The position numbers were made by a program, and so were the translations under genes. Under the pieces are notes generated by a model. That model did no database searches. It was not told the origin of the DNA and worked only from the letters and a program-made list of their open reading frames with translations. From the NCBI RefSeq assembly GCF_036013915.1, contig NZ_CP107899.1, positions 4,216,001-4,280,000 on the forward strand: DNA of 64,000 nucleotides, read 5' to 3'. Below are positions 16,857 to 26,071 of the stretch, piece after piece (position 1 is the stretch's first letter; each line of letters begins with the position of its first letter). Source of the stretch: Streptomyces sp. NBC_00464. GTDB lineage: Bacteria > Actinomycetota > Actinomycetes > Streptomycetales > Streptomycetaceae.

Positions 16857-17738
16857 ATGGGGAGGGTTGGACCGGTGGCGGCAGGCGAGTCGAGTGGATC
16901 AGTGGTGCGGCGCATCCTGCTGGGCTCGCAGCTCAGGCGGTTGCGGGACTCGCGCGGCATCACCCGTGAGGCGGCCGGCTACTCCATCCGGGCTTCCGAA
17001 TCGAAGATCAGCCGCATGGAGTTGGGACGGGTGAGCTTCAAGGCCAGGGACGTCGAGGACCTGCTCACGCTCTACGGAGTCACGGACGAGGCGGAGCGCG
17101 ACTCCCTGCTCGGCCTGGCCCGGGAGGCCAACGTGGCGGGCTGGTGGCACAGTTACGGGGATGTGCTGCCCGGCTGGTTTCAGACCTACATCGGTCTGGA
17201 GGGTGCGGCCTCGCTCATCCGGATCTACGAAGTCCAGTTCGTGCACGGCCTGTTGCAGACCGAGGACTATGCGCACGCGGTCGTCTCGACGGGCATGCGC
17301 GGCGCCCCCGCCGCCGAGGTCGACCGCCGGGTCGCCCTGCGACTGGCGCGGCAGAAGGCCCTCGTCTCCGAACGGGCCCCCCGCTTCCATGCCGTACTCG
17401 ACGAGGCTGCGCTGCGCCGCCCCTATGGCGGACGGGAAGTGATGCGCGCCCAATTGCGGCATCTGATCGAAATGTCGGAACAGCCGAACATTACGCTCCA
17501 GGTGATGCCGTTCAGTTTCGGCGGGCACGCGGGTGAGAGCGGCTCCTTTACGATGCTTCGATTCCCGGAATCCGATCTGTCGGACATTGTCTATTTGGAG
17601 CAGCTGACAAGTGCGCTCTATCTGGACAAGGCCGAAGAAGTCGCCCAGTACGAGAAGGCGATGGTTCGGCTTCACGAAGACAGTCCGGGTCCCGAGGAGA
17701 GCCGGGATCTCCTTCGTGGTCTTCTCCAACTCTCCTGA
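16857..17738 (+). CDS. XRE-family regulator with DUF5753 domain (WhiJ/BldB-partner type)
   Basis: A 293-residue protein. The N-terminal helix-turn-helix (residues about 20-75: LGSQLRRLRDSRGITREAAG, then SESKISRMELGRVSFK) is an XRE domain. The rest (about 100-285) is DUF5753, with WFQTYIGLE, YEVQFVHGLLQTEDYA and ITLQVMPFSFGGHAG. Start ATG 16857 follows AGGAAG; GTG 16875 is an alternative. Such regulators pair with DUF397 proteins and ATPases in Streptomyces development and antibiotic control. The most likely DNA target is the 28-bp box found before the DUF397 and ATPase genes. No metal or ligand site is evident. Confidence 0.92.
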   Translation: MGRVGPVAAGESSGSVVRRILLGSQLRRLRDSRGITREAAGYSIRASESKISRMELGRVSFKARDVEDLLTLYGVTDEAERDSLLGLAREANVAGWWHSYGDVLPGWFQTYIGLEGAASLIRIYEVQFVHGLLQTEDYAHAVVSTGMRGAPAAEVDRRVALRLARQKALVSERAPRFHAVLDEAALRRPYGGREVMRAQLRHLIEMSEQPNITLQVMPFSFGGHAGESGSFTMLRFPESDLSDIVYLEQLTSALYLDKAEEVAQYEKAMVRLHEDSPGPEESRDLLRGLLQLS

Positions 17739-17792
17739 TATGTCAGTACCATGACGTTCCGACAGGAGTCTGCACCTGCAGTAAGGGATCGC

Positions 17793-19250
17793 ATGTCCTT
17801 CTTCCGCGAGCTGGCCGCCCAGTACATCGACGGTGAATGGCGCACCGGCACGGGCTCGTGGGACATCATCGATTTCAACCCCTACAACGGGGAAAAGCTC
17901 GCCGCCATCACCGTCGCCACCGCGGACGAGGTCGACCGCGCCTACCGCGCCGCCGAGCGCGCCCAGCGGGACTGGGCCGCCACAAGTCCGTACGAGCGCC
18001 GGGGCGTTCTGGAGCGGGCCGTGCGGATCACCGAGGAACTGGCCGACGACATCGTCGAGGCGGTCATCGACGAACTGGGCGGCACCCGGGCGAAGGCGCT
18101 GTACGAGCTGGGCGCCGCCCAGGACTTCCTGCGCGAGGCCGCCCACCAGGCGCTGCACCCCGAGGGGCGGATCCTGCCCTCCCCGGTGGACGGCAAGGAG
18201 AACCGTCTCTACCGGCTGCCGGTCGGCGTCATCGGCGTCATCAGCCCCTTCAACTTCCCCTTCCTGGTGACGATGAAGTCCGTCGCGCCGGCCCTGGCGC
18301 TCGGCAACGCGGTCGTCATCAAGCCCAACCAGAACGCGCCGGTGACCGGCGGCGGGCTGATCGCCAGGATCTTCGAGAAGGCCGGGCTGCCGGCCGGGCT
18401 GCTCAACGTCGTCGTCACCGACATCGCGGAGATAGGTGACGCGTTCATCGAGCACCCCGTCCCCAAGGTGATCTCCTTCGCCGGTTCGGACCGGGTGGGC
18501 CGCCATGTCGCCGCGACGGCGGGCGCCCTCTTCAAGCGCACCATTCTCGAACTCAGCGGCAACAGCGCCCTGGTGGTGCTCGACGACGCGGACATCGACT
18601 ACGCCGTCGACTCCGCCGTCTTCAGCCGCTTCGTCTATCAGGGCCAGGTCTGCATGGCCGCCAACCGGATCCTGGTGGACCGCGCCGTCGCTCCCGAGTT
18701 CACCGGGAAGTTCGTCGCCCGGGTGGCCGCGCTCCGGACCGGTGACCCGCGTGACCCGCAGACGCAGATCGGCCCGGTCATCGACACCTTCCAGGCCGAC
18801 GCGCTGACCGCCCTGGTCGACCAGGCGATCGCGGAGGGAGCCACGGCGCTGGTCCGGGGCCGCACCCGGGGCAACCTCGTCGAGCCCACCGTACTCACCG
18901 GGCTCCCGGACGGCTCCCCACTGCTCTCCCAGGAGATCTTCGGCCCGGTGGTGCTGCTGATCGAGTTCGACGGCGAGGAGGAGGCCGTACGGATCGCCGA
19001 CGACAGCCCCTACGGACTCAGCGGCGCCGTGCACACCGCCGACGCCGAACGCGGGGTGCGCTTCGCCCAACGGATCGACAGCGGCATGTTCCACGTCAAC
19101 GACGCCACCGTCCAGGACGATCCGCTGGTCGCCTTCGGCGGCGAGAAGAACTCCGGGACCGGCCGGCTGAACGGCGAGGCGACCGTGGAGGCGTTCACCA
19201 CCCAGAAGTGGATATCGATCCAGCACGGCCGGAGTCCTTTCCCGCTCTGA
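17793..19250 (+). CDS. Aldehyde dehydrogenase (aromatic-aldehyde type)
   Basis: A 485-residue NAD(P)-dependent aldehyde dehydrogenase. The start is ATG 17793, preceded by AAGGGA; an ATG 42 bases upstream lacks a site. Catalytic residues are Asn154 (SPFNFP), Lys177 (VIKPNQ), Glu253 (LELSGNS) and Cys287 (GQVCMAAN). The closest recognisable group is the vanillin/benzaldehyde dehydrogenase type, from the region after the catalytic Cys and the GGEKNSGTGRLNG end. It oxidises an aldehyde to the acid. It follows the XRE gene by 54 bases but probably has its own control; the PadR gene follows at 49 bases. Confidence 0.9.
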   Translation: MSFFRELAAQYIDGEWRTGTGSWDIIDFNPYNGEKLAAITVATADEVDRAYRAAERAQRDWAATSPYERRGVLERAVRITEELADDIVEAVIDELGGTRAKALYELGAAQDFLREAAHQALHPEGRILPSPVDGKENRLYRLPVGVIGVISPFNFPFLVTMKSVAPALALGNAVVIKPNQNAPVTGGGLIARIFEKAGLPAGLLNVVVTDIAEIGDAFIEHPVPKVISFAGSDRVGRHVAATAGALFKRTILELSGNSALVVLDDADIDYAVDSAVFSRFVYQGQVCMAANRILVDRAVAPEFTGKFVARVAALRTGDPRDPQTQIGPVIDTFQADALTALVDQAIAEGATALVRGRTRGNLVEPTVLTGLPDGSPLLSQEIFGPVVLLIEFDGEEEAVRIADDSPYGLSGAVHTADAERGVRFAQRIDSGMFHVNDATVQDDPLVAFGGEKNSGTGRLNGEATVEAFTTQKWISIQHGRSPFPL

Positions 19251-19261
19251 CCGGTGCACCA

Positions 19262-19284
19262 CTACTCTCGTCAAAGTTGAGTAG
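19262..19284 (+). promoter_or_regulatory. Inverted repeat before the PadR gene (candidate operator)
   Basis: CTACTC at 19262-19267 and GAGTAG at 19279-19284 with 11 bases between. It ends 15 bases before the PadR start codon, a common place for autoregulation by PadR proteins. The core is not the usual ATGT/ACAT PadR form, so this is tentative. Confidence 0.4.
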
Positions 19285-19299
19285 AGAGGTGGGTGGGAG

Positions 19300-19935
19300 A
19301 TGTCCGCGATCCGGTTGTTGGTCCTCTGCGCCGTGCGGCAGCACGGCCGGGCGCACGGCTATCAGATCCGCAACGACCTGGAGTACTGGGGCGCGCACGA
19401 GTGGTCGCACGCCAAGCCGGGATCGATCTACCACGCACTGAAGCAGATGGCGAAGCAGGGCGTCCTGCTCGCCCACGAGGTCGCCCCGAGCACGGTGGGC
19501 GGGCCGCCGCGTACCGAGTACGAGATCACCGAGCAGGGCAACGAGGAGTACTTCACGCTGCTGCGCGCGGCGCTGACCTCGTACGACCAGAAGCTGGACG
19601 TGCTGTCGGCCGGGCTGGGCGGGATCGTCGACCTGGAGCGGGCCGAGGCGGTGGCCCTGCTCAAGGAGCGGGTGGCCGGTCTCGCCCGGTGGCGGAGCTC
19701 CGTCACCGAGTACTACACGCCCGAGGCGGGGCCCGAGTCGATCGGTCACATCGGCGAGATCATGAACATGTGGGTGCACTCCGCGGACGCGGGGGCGGAG
19801 TGGACCCGGGGGCTGATCGAGCGCATCGAGGGCGGGGCGTACACCTTCGCGGGTGAGGGCGATCCGTTCGTCGGCGTGCTGGCCGAGGGCGAGAAGAACC
19901 CGTACGCGACCGGCGCCGCCGACGAGGACCGCTGA
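19300..19935 (+). CDS. PadR-family transcriptional regulator
   Basis: A 211-residue protein. The N-terminal winged helix (residues about 3-85) includes YQIRNDLEYWGAHEWSHAKP, GSIYHALKQMAKQG and PPRTEYEITEQG, the hallmark of PadR domains. The C-terminal half is the helical Vir_act_alpha_C-type dimerisation region. PadR proteins repress nearby genes and are released by small ligands such as phenolic acids. Start ATG 19300 follows GGTGGGAG. Being directly downstream of an aromatic-type aldehyde dehydrogenase suggests, but does not prove, that it senses an aromatic compound. A candidate operator lies just upstream. Confidence 0.9.
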   Translation: MSAIRLLVLCAVRQHGRAHGYQIRNDLEYWGAHEWSHAKPGSIYHALKQMAKQGVLLAHEVAPSTVGGPPRTEYEITEQGNEEYFTLLRAALTSYDQKLDVLSAGLGGIVDLERAEAVALLKERVAGLARWRSSVTEYYTPEAGPESIGHIGEIMNMWVHSADAGAEWTRGLIERIEGGAYTFAGEGDPFVGVLAEGEKNPYATGAADEDR

Positions 19936-19941
19936 CCGCCC

Positions 19942-21366
19942 TCAGTGGTGGAAGGAGGTCGCCGGGCCGTGCTCGGCGCTCAGCGGGTGGTCCTGGCCGC
20001 GCAGTTCGGGCAGCAGGAGCCGCAGGTCCTCCAGCAGCAGTTCCGCCAGGTCCGACGAGAAGCCGTTGCGGCACACGATCCGGAGCACGGAAAGGTCCTC
20101 CCGGTTGGCCGGGAAGGTGTACGCGGGCACCAGCCAGCCGCGCTCACGCAGTCGGCGCGACACGTCGAAGACGTCGTACGCCGTCACCTCCGGCTTGGTC
20201 GTCAGCGCGAAGACCGGTAGCTGGTCGCCCAGGGTGAGCAGCCGGAAGTCGCCGAGTTCCTCGATCTTCCTCGCCAGTCCCATGGCCACGTCCCGCGACG
20301 CCTGCTGTACGGCCCGGTATCCCTCCCGGCCCAGCCGCAGGAAGGTGTAGTACTGCGCCACGACCTGGGCGCCCGGCCGGGAGAAGTTCAGCGCGAAGGT
20401 CGGCATGTCGCCGCCCAGGTAGTTGACCCGGAAGACCAGCTCCTCGGGCAGTTCGGCGGGCGAGCGCCACAGCGCCCAGCCGACGCCCGGGTAGACCAGT
20501 CCGTACTTGTGCCCGGAGGTGTTGATCGAGGCGACCCGGGGGAGCCGGAAGTCCCACACCAGGTCCTCGTCCAGGAAGGGTGCCACCATCGCACCCGACG
20601 CCCCGTCGACGTGGACGGGGATGTCCAGGCCGGTGCGCTCCTGGAGGGCGTCGAGGGCCGCGCACAGCTCCGCGATGGGCTCGTAGCTGCCGTCGAAGGT
20701 GGAGCCGAGGATGCCGACCACGCCGATGGTGTTCTCGTCGCAGAGGTCGGCGGCGGCCTGCGGGTCGAGGTGGAAGCGGTCGCCCTCCATCGGGACGAGG
20801 CGCGGCTCGACCTCCCAGAACGTGCAGAACTTGTCCCAGCAGACCTGCACATTGACGCCCATGACCAGGTTGGGCCGGGCGGTCGCCGGATAGCGGTCGG
20901 CGTTCCTGGCCGCCCAGCGCCGTTTGAGCGCCATGGCGGCCAGCATGCAGGCCTCGCTCGACCCGGTCGTCGAACAGCCGACGGCCGTGGCGGGATCGGG
21001 GGCGTTCCACAGGTCGGCGAGCATCGCCACGCAGCGCCGTTCCAGTTCCGCGGTGCGCGGGTACTCGTCCTTGTCGATCATGTTCTTGTCGCGGCACTCG
21101 CCCATCAGCACGCCGGCCTGGGGTTCCATCCAGGTGGTGACGAAGGTGGCGAGGTTGAGCCGCGAATTGCCGTCGAGCATCAGCTCGTCATGGACGAGGC
21201 CGTAGGCGGTCGCGGGCGGCAGCGGTCCGTCCGGCAGCTTGTGCCGGGGCGGTGCGGACTCCATGCCGGCGGTGGGGTCGGCCTCCCCGAAGAACGGGTT
21301 GAGCGCGAGCTTGCGCTGTGCGTCGGACGGTTCGGTGGTGTGTGCGGAGCCCTTGTGGAGCGGCAT
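19942..21366 (-). CDS. gadB: Glutamate decarboxylase
   Basis: A 474-residue PLP enzyme converting glutamate to GABA and CO2 while consuming a proton. The start is ATG 21364-21366 (MPLHKGSAHTTEPSD); the frame is open further upstream but that part overlaps the ClC gene. Family marks: FVTTWMEPQA, GSSEACMLAAMALKRRW (residues about 135-151), HVDGASGAM and the PLP lysine Lys287 in SGHKYG. Length fits bacterial GadB. The next gene on the strand is a ClC protein, a plausible partner in acid resistance; no glutamate/GABA antiporter is in the window. Convergent with PadR. Confidence 0.95.
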   Translation of the reverse strand: MPLHKGSAHTTEPSDAQRKLALNPFFGEADPTAGMESAPPRHKLPDGPLPPATAYGLVHDELMLDGNSRLNLATFVTTWMEPQAGVLMGECRDKNMIDKDEYPRTAELERRCVAMLADLWNAPDPATAVGCSTTGSSEACMLAAMALKRRWAARNADRYPATARPNLVMGVNVQVCWDKFCTFWEVEPRLVPMEGDRFHLDPQAAADLCDENTIGVVGILGSTFDGSYEPIAELCAALDALQERTGLDIPVHVDGASGAMVAPFLDEDLVWDFRLPRVASINTSGHKYGLVYPGVGWALWRSPAELPEELVFRVNYLGGDMPTFALNFSRPGAQVVAQYYTFLRLGREGYRAVQQASRDVAMGLARKIEELGDFRLLTLGDQLPVFALTTKPEVTAYDVFDVSRRLRERGWLVPAYTFPANREDLSVLRIVCRNGFSSDLAELLLEDLRLLLPELRGQDHPLSAEHGPATSFHH

Positions 21367-21494
21367 CGCAGACCTGCCCTTCTCAGCTCTCAGCGACGAG
21401 ACCGGATGAGTCCGGCGTTTCGGACGAATGTTGACGATACGGACAGTGGGGGCGTCCGGCGCGCCGGACGGGCGTCCGTGGTGCACCTTCCGGC

Positions 21495-22769
21495 TCAGCG
21501 CAGCGGCGTACCGTCCTCGCGCAGCTGCATCAGCGGCCGTCCGGTCACCAGCAGCCAGGCCGGCAGGGTGGCGACGCACAGCAGCGGGAGCAGGCTCATG
21601 TCGGAGGCCAGTACCGCCGCCGTGAACAGGCTCAGCCAGCCCTGCCGGGTGACGGCGAGCAGAATGCCGAGCACCCCGCACGTCACCGCGAGCGTCACCG
21701 GGATCCCGTCGACCAGGGCGTGGGCGCACAGGCCGAGCGCGACGCCGCAGAACACCGCGGGGAAGATCCGGCCGCCCCGGAAGCCGCAGGTCGCCGCGAT
21801 CAGCAGGGCCGCGGTCTTCACCACCGCCATGCCCCCGAACTCGGCGGCCGACCAGCCGTCCGGATCGGCGGCGAGCGCCTTCACCTCGTCCAGCCCCTTG
21901 AACAGGGTGAGGTGTCCACCGAGGGCCCCGAGCAGCCCCAGCAGCAGCCCGCCCGCGGTCATGGCGAGGACCGGGTGCCCCAGGGCGCGGAAGGCGCGGT
22001 GCACATGGGGGAAGGCGTACACCGCCGCGAGTCCGAGCACGGCCCCGGCGGAGGCGATGACGACGGCGGAGAGCAGATCGCCCCAGTGGGCGCCCGGATA
22101 GTCGGGCAGGGAGAGGTCGAAGCTGGGGTGGGCGGCCAGGACCATGGTCAGTGCTCCCGCCGCCCCGGCCGCGAGCGGTCCGAAGAGCCGGTCCCAGAGT
22201 GCGCCCTTGCCGGGGGTGGCGGTGAGCGTCTCGGTGAGGATCAGTGCGGCGGCGACCGGGGTGCCGAAGAGTGCGCCGATGGTGCCCGCGGCGGCGAGCC
22301 CTAGCCACAGCTCGGCCGGGGCGCCCGGCACGAACCGGCGGCCCACCCAGTAGGCCAGTGCGATGTTGGCCGCGGTGATCGGATTCTCCGGCCCCAGGCT
22401 GACGCCGCCCGCCAGGGCCAGGACCGTCACCAGCAGCAGCCCCGGCACCACGCCCGGCGGCAGCGGCGGGTCGACCAGTCCCATGGTCGCCGGGTCGGGG
22501 CCGGCCCGGCCGGGCACCGCCCGGACGGCCAGGCCGGTCACCAGGCCGATCGAGGTGAGCATCACGATCATCCACAGCGAGGAGTACCGGCCGACCGACA
22601 GGGCGTCGGGCAGCGTCTCCCAGAGCACGTCCTGCAGCTGCTCGGCGAGCAGGCTGACGCCGAGCAGGACGAGCGCCGAGAGCACGCCGACGGCCAGCGC
22701 GGGCACGAGGAGCAGCAGCAGCCGGCGCGCGGGGGCCGGGCCGGCGGAGACAGCGGAATCGGTGGCCAT
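21495..22769 (-). CDS. ClC-family chloride channel or chloride/proton antiporter
   Basis: A 424-residue membrane protein with about 10-11 hydrophobic helices. The start is ATG 22767-22769 with GGTGAG upstream. The gating-glutamate motif GxExP appears as GPENP with Glu128, and a later filter motif as GGRIFPA. The first Ser-containing filter motif (GSGIP in ClC-ec1) is not recognisable, so ion selectivity is uncertain. In E. coli a ClC antiporter supports glutamate-dependent acid resistance by moving chloride against protons; the neighbouring gadB makes the same role plausible here. The gene precedes gadB on the minus strand with 128 bases between them. Confidence 0.85.
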   Translation of the reverse strand: MATDSAVSAGPAPARRLLLLLVPALAVGVLSALVLLGVSLLAEQLQDVLWETLPDALSVGRYSSLWMIVMLTSIGLVTGLAVRAVPGRAGPDPATMGLVDPPLPPGVVPGLLLVTVLALAGGVSLGPENPITAANIALAYWVGRRFVPGAPAELWLGLAAAGTIGALFGTPVAAALILTETLTATPGKGALWDRLFGPLAAGAAGALTMVLAAHPSFDLSLPDYPGAHWGDLLSAVVIASAGAVLGLAAVYAFPHVHRAFRALGHPVLAMTAGGLLLGLLGALGGHLTLFKGLDEVKALAADPDGWSAAEFGGMAVVKTAALLIAATCGFRGGRIFPAVFCGVALGLCAHALVDGIPVTLAVTCGVLGILLAVTRQGWLSLFTAAVLASDMSLLPLLCVATLPAWLLVTGRPLMQLREDGTPLR

Positions 22770-22912
22770 CGGCTCACCATAGCGACGCAAAAGGCTTATA
22801 ACCGCTCAAATGGTGCAGTGCGTGCGGTATTTCGGACGCGCACCTCACGGCACGTCGGGGCCGGGGCCCGGATGCGTATCCACCACACGGAAGCCCGGTG
22901 GGCGCAGCCGTG

Positions 22913-22935
22913 CGGGGGTGGGGTGCCCACCCCCG
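22913..22935 (-). terminator. Hairpin after the YbjQ-type gene
   Basis: CGGGGGTGGG at 22913-22922 pairs perfectly with CCCACCCCCG at 22926-22935 over a 3-base loop. It lies ten bases past the stop of the minus-strand gene ending at 22945. Confidence 0.7.
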
Positions 22936-22944
22936 TCACGCCGT

Positions 22945-23310
22945 TCAGTTCCTGGTGATCACCGCGGCGGTTCCGTACGCACAGACCTCCGTGCCCACGT
23001 CGGCCGCCTCGCTCACGTCGAAGCGCATCATCAGCACCGCGTTCGCGCCGCGTGCCTTCGCCTGCTCGACCAGCCGTTCCATGGCCTGGTTGCGGGTCTC
23101 GACGAGCGTCTTGGTCAGCCCCTTCAGCTCGCCGCCGATCATGGATTTCAGCCCGGCGCCGATCTGGCTGCCGAGATGTCGGGAGCGCACGGTCAGGCCG
23201 AACACCTCGCCGATGACCTGCGTCACCTGATAGCCGGGTACGTCGTTGGTGGTGACGACCAGCACATCCGACTGTGCCGTCTGGCCGCCGCCGTAATCCT
23301 CAATGCCCAT
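22945..23310 (-). CDS. YbjQ/DUF74-family protein
   Basis: A 121-residue protein. The start is ATG 23308-23310 after a consensus AGGAGGT. The family core is VPGYQVTQVIGEVFGLTVRS then ARGANAVLMMRFDVSEAADV, ending GTEVCAYGTAAVI. Members form pentameric rings and are sometimes called heavy-metal-binding domain proteins; the function is not settled. The gene diverges from dedA and ends at a strong hairpin, so it is probably monocistronic. Confidence 0.88.
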   Translation of the reverse strand: MGIEDYGGGQTAQSDVLVVTTNDVPGYQVTQVIGEVFGLTVRSRHLGSQIGAGLKSMIGGELKGLTKTLVETRNQAMERLVEQAKARGANAVLMMRFDVSEAADVGTEVCAYGTAAVITRN

Positions 23311-23459
23311 GGGGTGGCACCTCCTGGGACGAGTTTTGTCCCGGTTCACCCCGTGTGCATCTCCACGGGGGCCGGTGGAACCGGGAGGGACCTCGCGGCG
23401 TTGATAGCTTTGGGCGGCCACGCAGCCGCGCCATCGACCACATCCTGGAGCCCGGACCC

Positions 23460-24173
23460 TTGAATACGCTTGCGCTCGGACCCAGCTGGCTGGACCCGGA
23501 CCATCTCATCGGGCAGTTCGGGCTGATCGGCGTGCTGGTCATCGTCTTCGCCGAGTCGGGGCTGCTGATCGGGTTCTTCCTGCCCGGTGACTCGCTCCTG
23601 TTCACCACGGGACTGCTGGTGACGACGGGCAAGCTGGACACCCCGTTGTGGCTGGTCTGCGTCCTGGTCGCCCTGGCGGCGATCATCGGCGACCAGGTGG
23701 GCTATCTCTTCGGCCGCAAGGTCGGCCCCTCGCTCTTCAACCGCCCGGACTCCCGCCTCTTCAAGCAGGAGAACGTCGAGAAGGCCCACGAGTTCTTCGA
23801 GAAGTACGGGCCGAAGTCGCTGATCCTGGCCCGCTTCGTGCCCGTCGTGCGGACGTTCACGCCGATCATCGCCGGTGTCAGCCGGATGAACTACCGCTCG
23901 TTCATCACGTTCAACATCATCGGCGGGGTCCTCTGGGGCGTCGGGGTGACGCTGCTCGGTGCGGCCCTGGGCAATGTCGAGTTCGTGCACCAGAACATCG
24001 AGGCCATGCTGGTCCTGATCGTGCTGATCTCGGTCGTCCCGATCGGCATCGAGTTCCTGCGCGCCCGCGGCAAGTCGAAGAAGGAAGCGGCCACGGACGA
24101 GCACGAGGACCAGGCCGCCGGTGGCAGCACGGCCGCCGGCCGCCGCGGCGGCGGCCGCCACGCCAAGCGCTGA
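23460..24173 (+). CDS. DedA-family membrane protein
   Basis: A 237-residue protein with about five membrane segments. The start is TTG 23460 (LNTLALGPSWLDPD) with CTGGAG upstream; the longer open frame before it is antisense to the YbjQ-type gene. DedA marks: FAESGLLIGFFLPGDSLLF, GDQVGYLFGRKVG (residues about 78-90) and the catalytic-looking F.RKYGPKSLILARFVPVVRT-like block with the conserved RFxPxxRT. Members act as phospholipid flippases or maintain membrane potential and drug tolerance. The C-terminus is a charged, Gly-rich tail. Convergent with the exporter gene. Confidence 0.88.
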   Translation: MNTLALGPSWLDPDHLIGQFGLIGVLVIVFAESGLLIGFFLPGDSLLFTTGLLVTTGKLDTPLWLVCVLVALAAIIGDQVGYLFGRKVGPSLFNRPDSRLFKQENVEKAHEFFEKYGPKSLILARFVPVVRTFTPIIAGVSRMNYRSFITFNIIGGVLWGVGVTLLGAALGNVEFVHQNIEAMLVLIVLISVVPIGIEFLRARGKSKKEAATDEHEDQAAGGSTAAGRRGGGRHAKR

Positions 24174-24206
24174 CACCGGCACCGCCTCGGAGTACAGCTC
24201 CCCGCG

Positions 24207-25904
24207 TCAGAAGCCGCGCGTCCGCTTGGCCGCGCGGCGGTTCGCTCCGCCGACCGCCCCCGGCACCCGCATGAACAGCCGGGAGATCTCGCTTCCCAGG
24301 TTCACCCCGATCGCGATGGCCAGCGCCGTCGCCACCGCGGTGGACAGCGAGGCGAGCCCCCGGTCCAGCTCGTTCTGCGCGACGCCCAGCAGACCGAAGT
24401 ACGTGGCGGAGCCGGGCAGCAGCGGACCGATCGCGGCCGTGATGAACGGCAGCGACGAGGTGTAGCGGTAGCGCGAGAACAGCTGCCCGAACAGCCCGAC
24501 GAGACCGGCCGCGGCGGCGGTGGCCGCCACCGGGGAGAGGCCGCCCGTCCGGGCCATCGCCCCGTAGATGACCCAGGCCACGCCCCCGTTGAGGGTCACC
24601 GCCAGCACCGTGGACCGCTCCTGCTGGAGCAGGATCGCGAAGGCCAGCGTCAGCACCATCGAGGCCAGGATCTGCACCACCGGCCGGTCATGGGAGATGA
24701 GCCGCGCCTCCGGGTCCAGCTCGGCGCCCAGCTGGAGACCCCCGTAGAGCGCCAGCAGCACCCCGGCGACGATCGCGATGAAGAAGTACATGACCTCCAG
24801 CAGTCGCGCCGACGCGGTGATGTAGTAGCCGGTCAGGCCGTCCTGCACACCCGCGACCAGCGCCCGCCCCGGCAGCAGCGCGAACAGTCCACCCGTGATC
24901 ACCGCCGACGGCCGTACGTCCGACCAGTGGGTGAGGGTCAGTGCCACCCCCATCGCGGCGGGCGGCATCGCCGCCACGACGAACTGGTAGAACTCCGGCA
25001 GCCCGCGCCCGGCACACAGCCAGGCCAGCCGGTCACCGAGCATCGCCCCGAGCGCCGCGATCAGGAACACCAGCGGACCACCGCCGACCAGCACCGATGC
25101 CGCACCCGCCAGCCCACCGGCGGCCAGGGTGAGCACCCAGCCGGGGTACGGATGCCGGTTCCGGCGGATCTCCGCCAGGCGCCGGTAGGCCTCCTCCAGC
25201 GAGACCTCGCCCTCTTCGGTGGTGATGTCGTCGATGAGCCGGAAGACCGCGGCCAGCCGGGTGTAGTCGGTGCCGCGGCGGCGTACGGTACGGCTCGCCG
25301 TCACCGGGTCCTCGACCAGCGACGGCTGGTGCGAGATCGACAGCAGCGTGAAGGTGACGGTCGGTTCGCAGCGGTCGAGACCGTAGCTGCGGGTCACCGC
25401 GAACATCGCCGCCTCGACGTCCTCGGCCCCCTCACCGCCGGCGAGCAGCAGCTCCCCGATACGCAGGGTCAGGTCGAGTACGCGCGGCACCGCGGGGCCC
25501 GCGTCGTCGTGCTTCTGCACCGGCTCCGGTGCCGGGCGGTCGGCGACCGGCATCCGCAGCATCGTGCGCATCCGGTCCTGCCAAGGAGCCTCCTTGGTCA
25601 GCCGGATCATCGGGATGCCATGGGCCGGCGTGAAGGCGGGAGGGGAGTTCCGGGCGTCGTAGGTGCGTGGCGGGGCGAAGGCGGAGCCGATCGTGTCCGA
25701 ACCGGAAACGGAACCTGATCCCGAGCCCGGCGCCGGCCCCTGTGGCTCAGGCGTCAGACCGGACGGCAGGGAGAACTCCGACGTCGGATGGTCGTCGTCC
25801 GACGGCGGCGCGGACCTCCCGACCCCGGCGGGCTGGGAGAAGGCGCTGCGCGCCTCGTCGGACTGGGGCTTCTGGTCATCGGGACCGCCCGGTTCCGCCA
25901 CCAC
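24207..25904 (-). CDS. ThrE-like threonine/serine exporter
   Basis: About 565 residues if GTG 25902-25904 is the start (GAGG five bases before); the exact start is uncertain because the first 150 residues are disordered and rich in Pro, Ser and Gly. The soluble ThrE domain (DUF1212; residues about 160-290) contains RVLDLTLRIGELLLAGGEGA then EDVEAAMFAVTRSYGLDRCE. Around ten membrane segments follow, covering the fused DUF3815 half. In Corynebacterium glutamicum ThrE exports threonine and serine using the proton gradient. Substrate here is inferred from the family. It converges with dedA, and ppa lies upstream on the same strand. Confidence 0.82.
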   Translation of the reverse strand: MVAEPGGPDDQKPQSDEARSAFSQPAGVGRSAPPSDDDHPTSEFSLPSGLTPEPQGPAPGSGSGSVSGSDTIGSAFAPPRTYDARNSPPAFTPAHGIPMIRLTKEAPWQDRMRTMLRMPVADRPAPEPVQKHDDAGPAVPRVLDLTLRIGELLLAGGEGAEDVEAAMFAVTRSYGLDRCEPTVTFTLLSISHQPSLVEDPVTASRTVRRRGTDYTRLAAVFRLIDDITTEEGEVSLEEAYRRLAEIRRNRHPYPGWVLTLAAGGLAGAASVLVGGGPLVFLIAALGAMLGDRLAWLCAGRGLPEFYQFVVAAMPPAAMGVALTLTHWSDVRPSAVITGGLFALLPGRALVAGVQDGLTGYYITASARLLEVMYFFIAIVAGVLLALYGGLQLGAELDPEARLISHDRPVVQILASMVLTLAFAILLQQERSTVLAVTLNGGVAWVIYGAMARTGGLSPVAATAAAAGLVGLFGQLFSRYRYTSSLPFITAAIGPLLPGSATYFGLLGVAQNELDRGLASLSTAVATALAIAIGVNLGSEISRLFMRVPGAVGGANRRAAKRTRGF

Positions 25905-26071
25905 TCGACCTCGTTCCTCATCGACTGCGCGTCTTGGACCGACCGGCGATCGGGGCGGTCCCAGGCTGCGCTCCTGCCCAGTATGGCCACGCCCATGGGC
26001 GGTCACGCGAACGGGCGGCACACCCGTGAAGGTGTACCGCCCGTTCGCTGTTCAGAACCGCAAGCGGAACG

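Noticed and set aside
19942..22575. An 877-codon minus-strand frame joining gadB with upstream sequence
   Set aside because: The part before 21366 overlaps the ClC gene in another frame and has no homology; gadB has a normal start at 21366.
23340..23459. An earlier start for the DedA gene
   Set aside because: The extra codons are antisense to the YbjQ-type gene and its RBS, and DedA homology starts after 23460.
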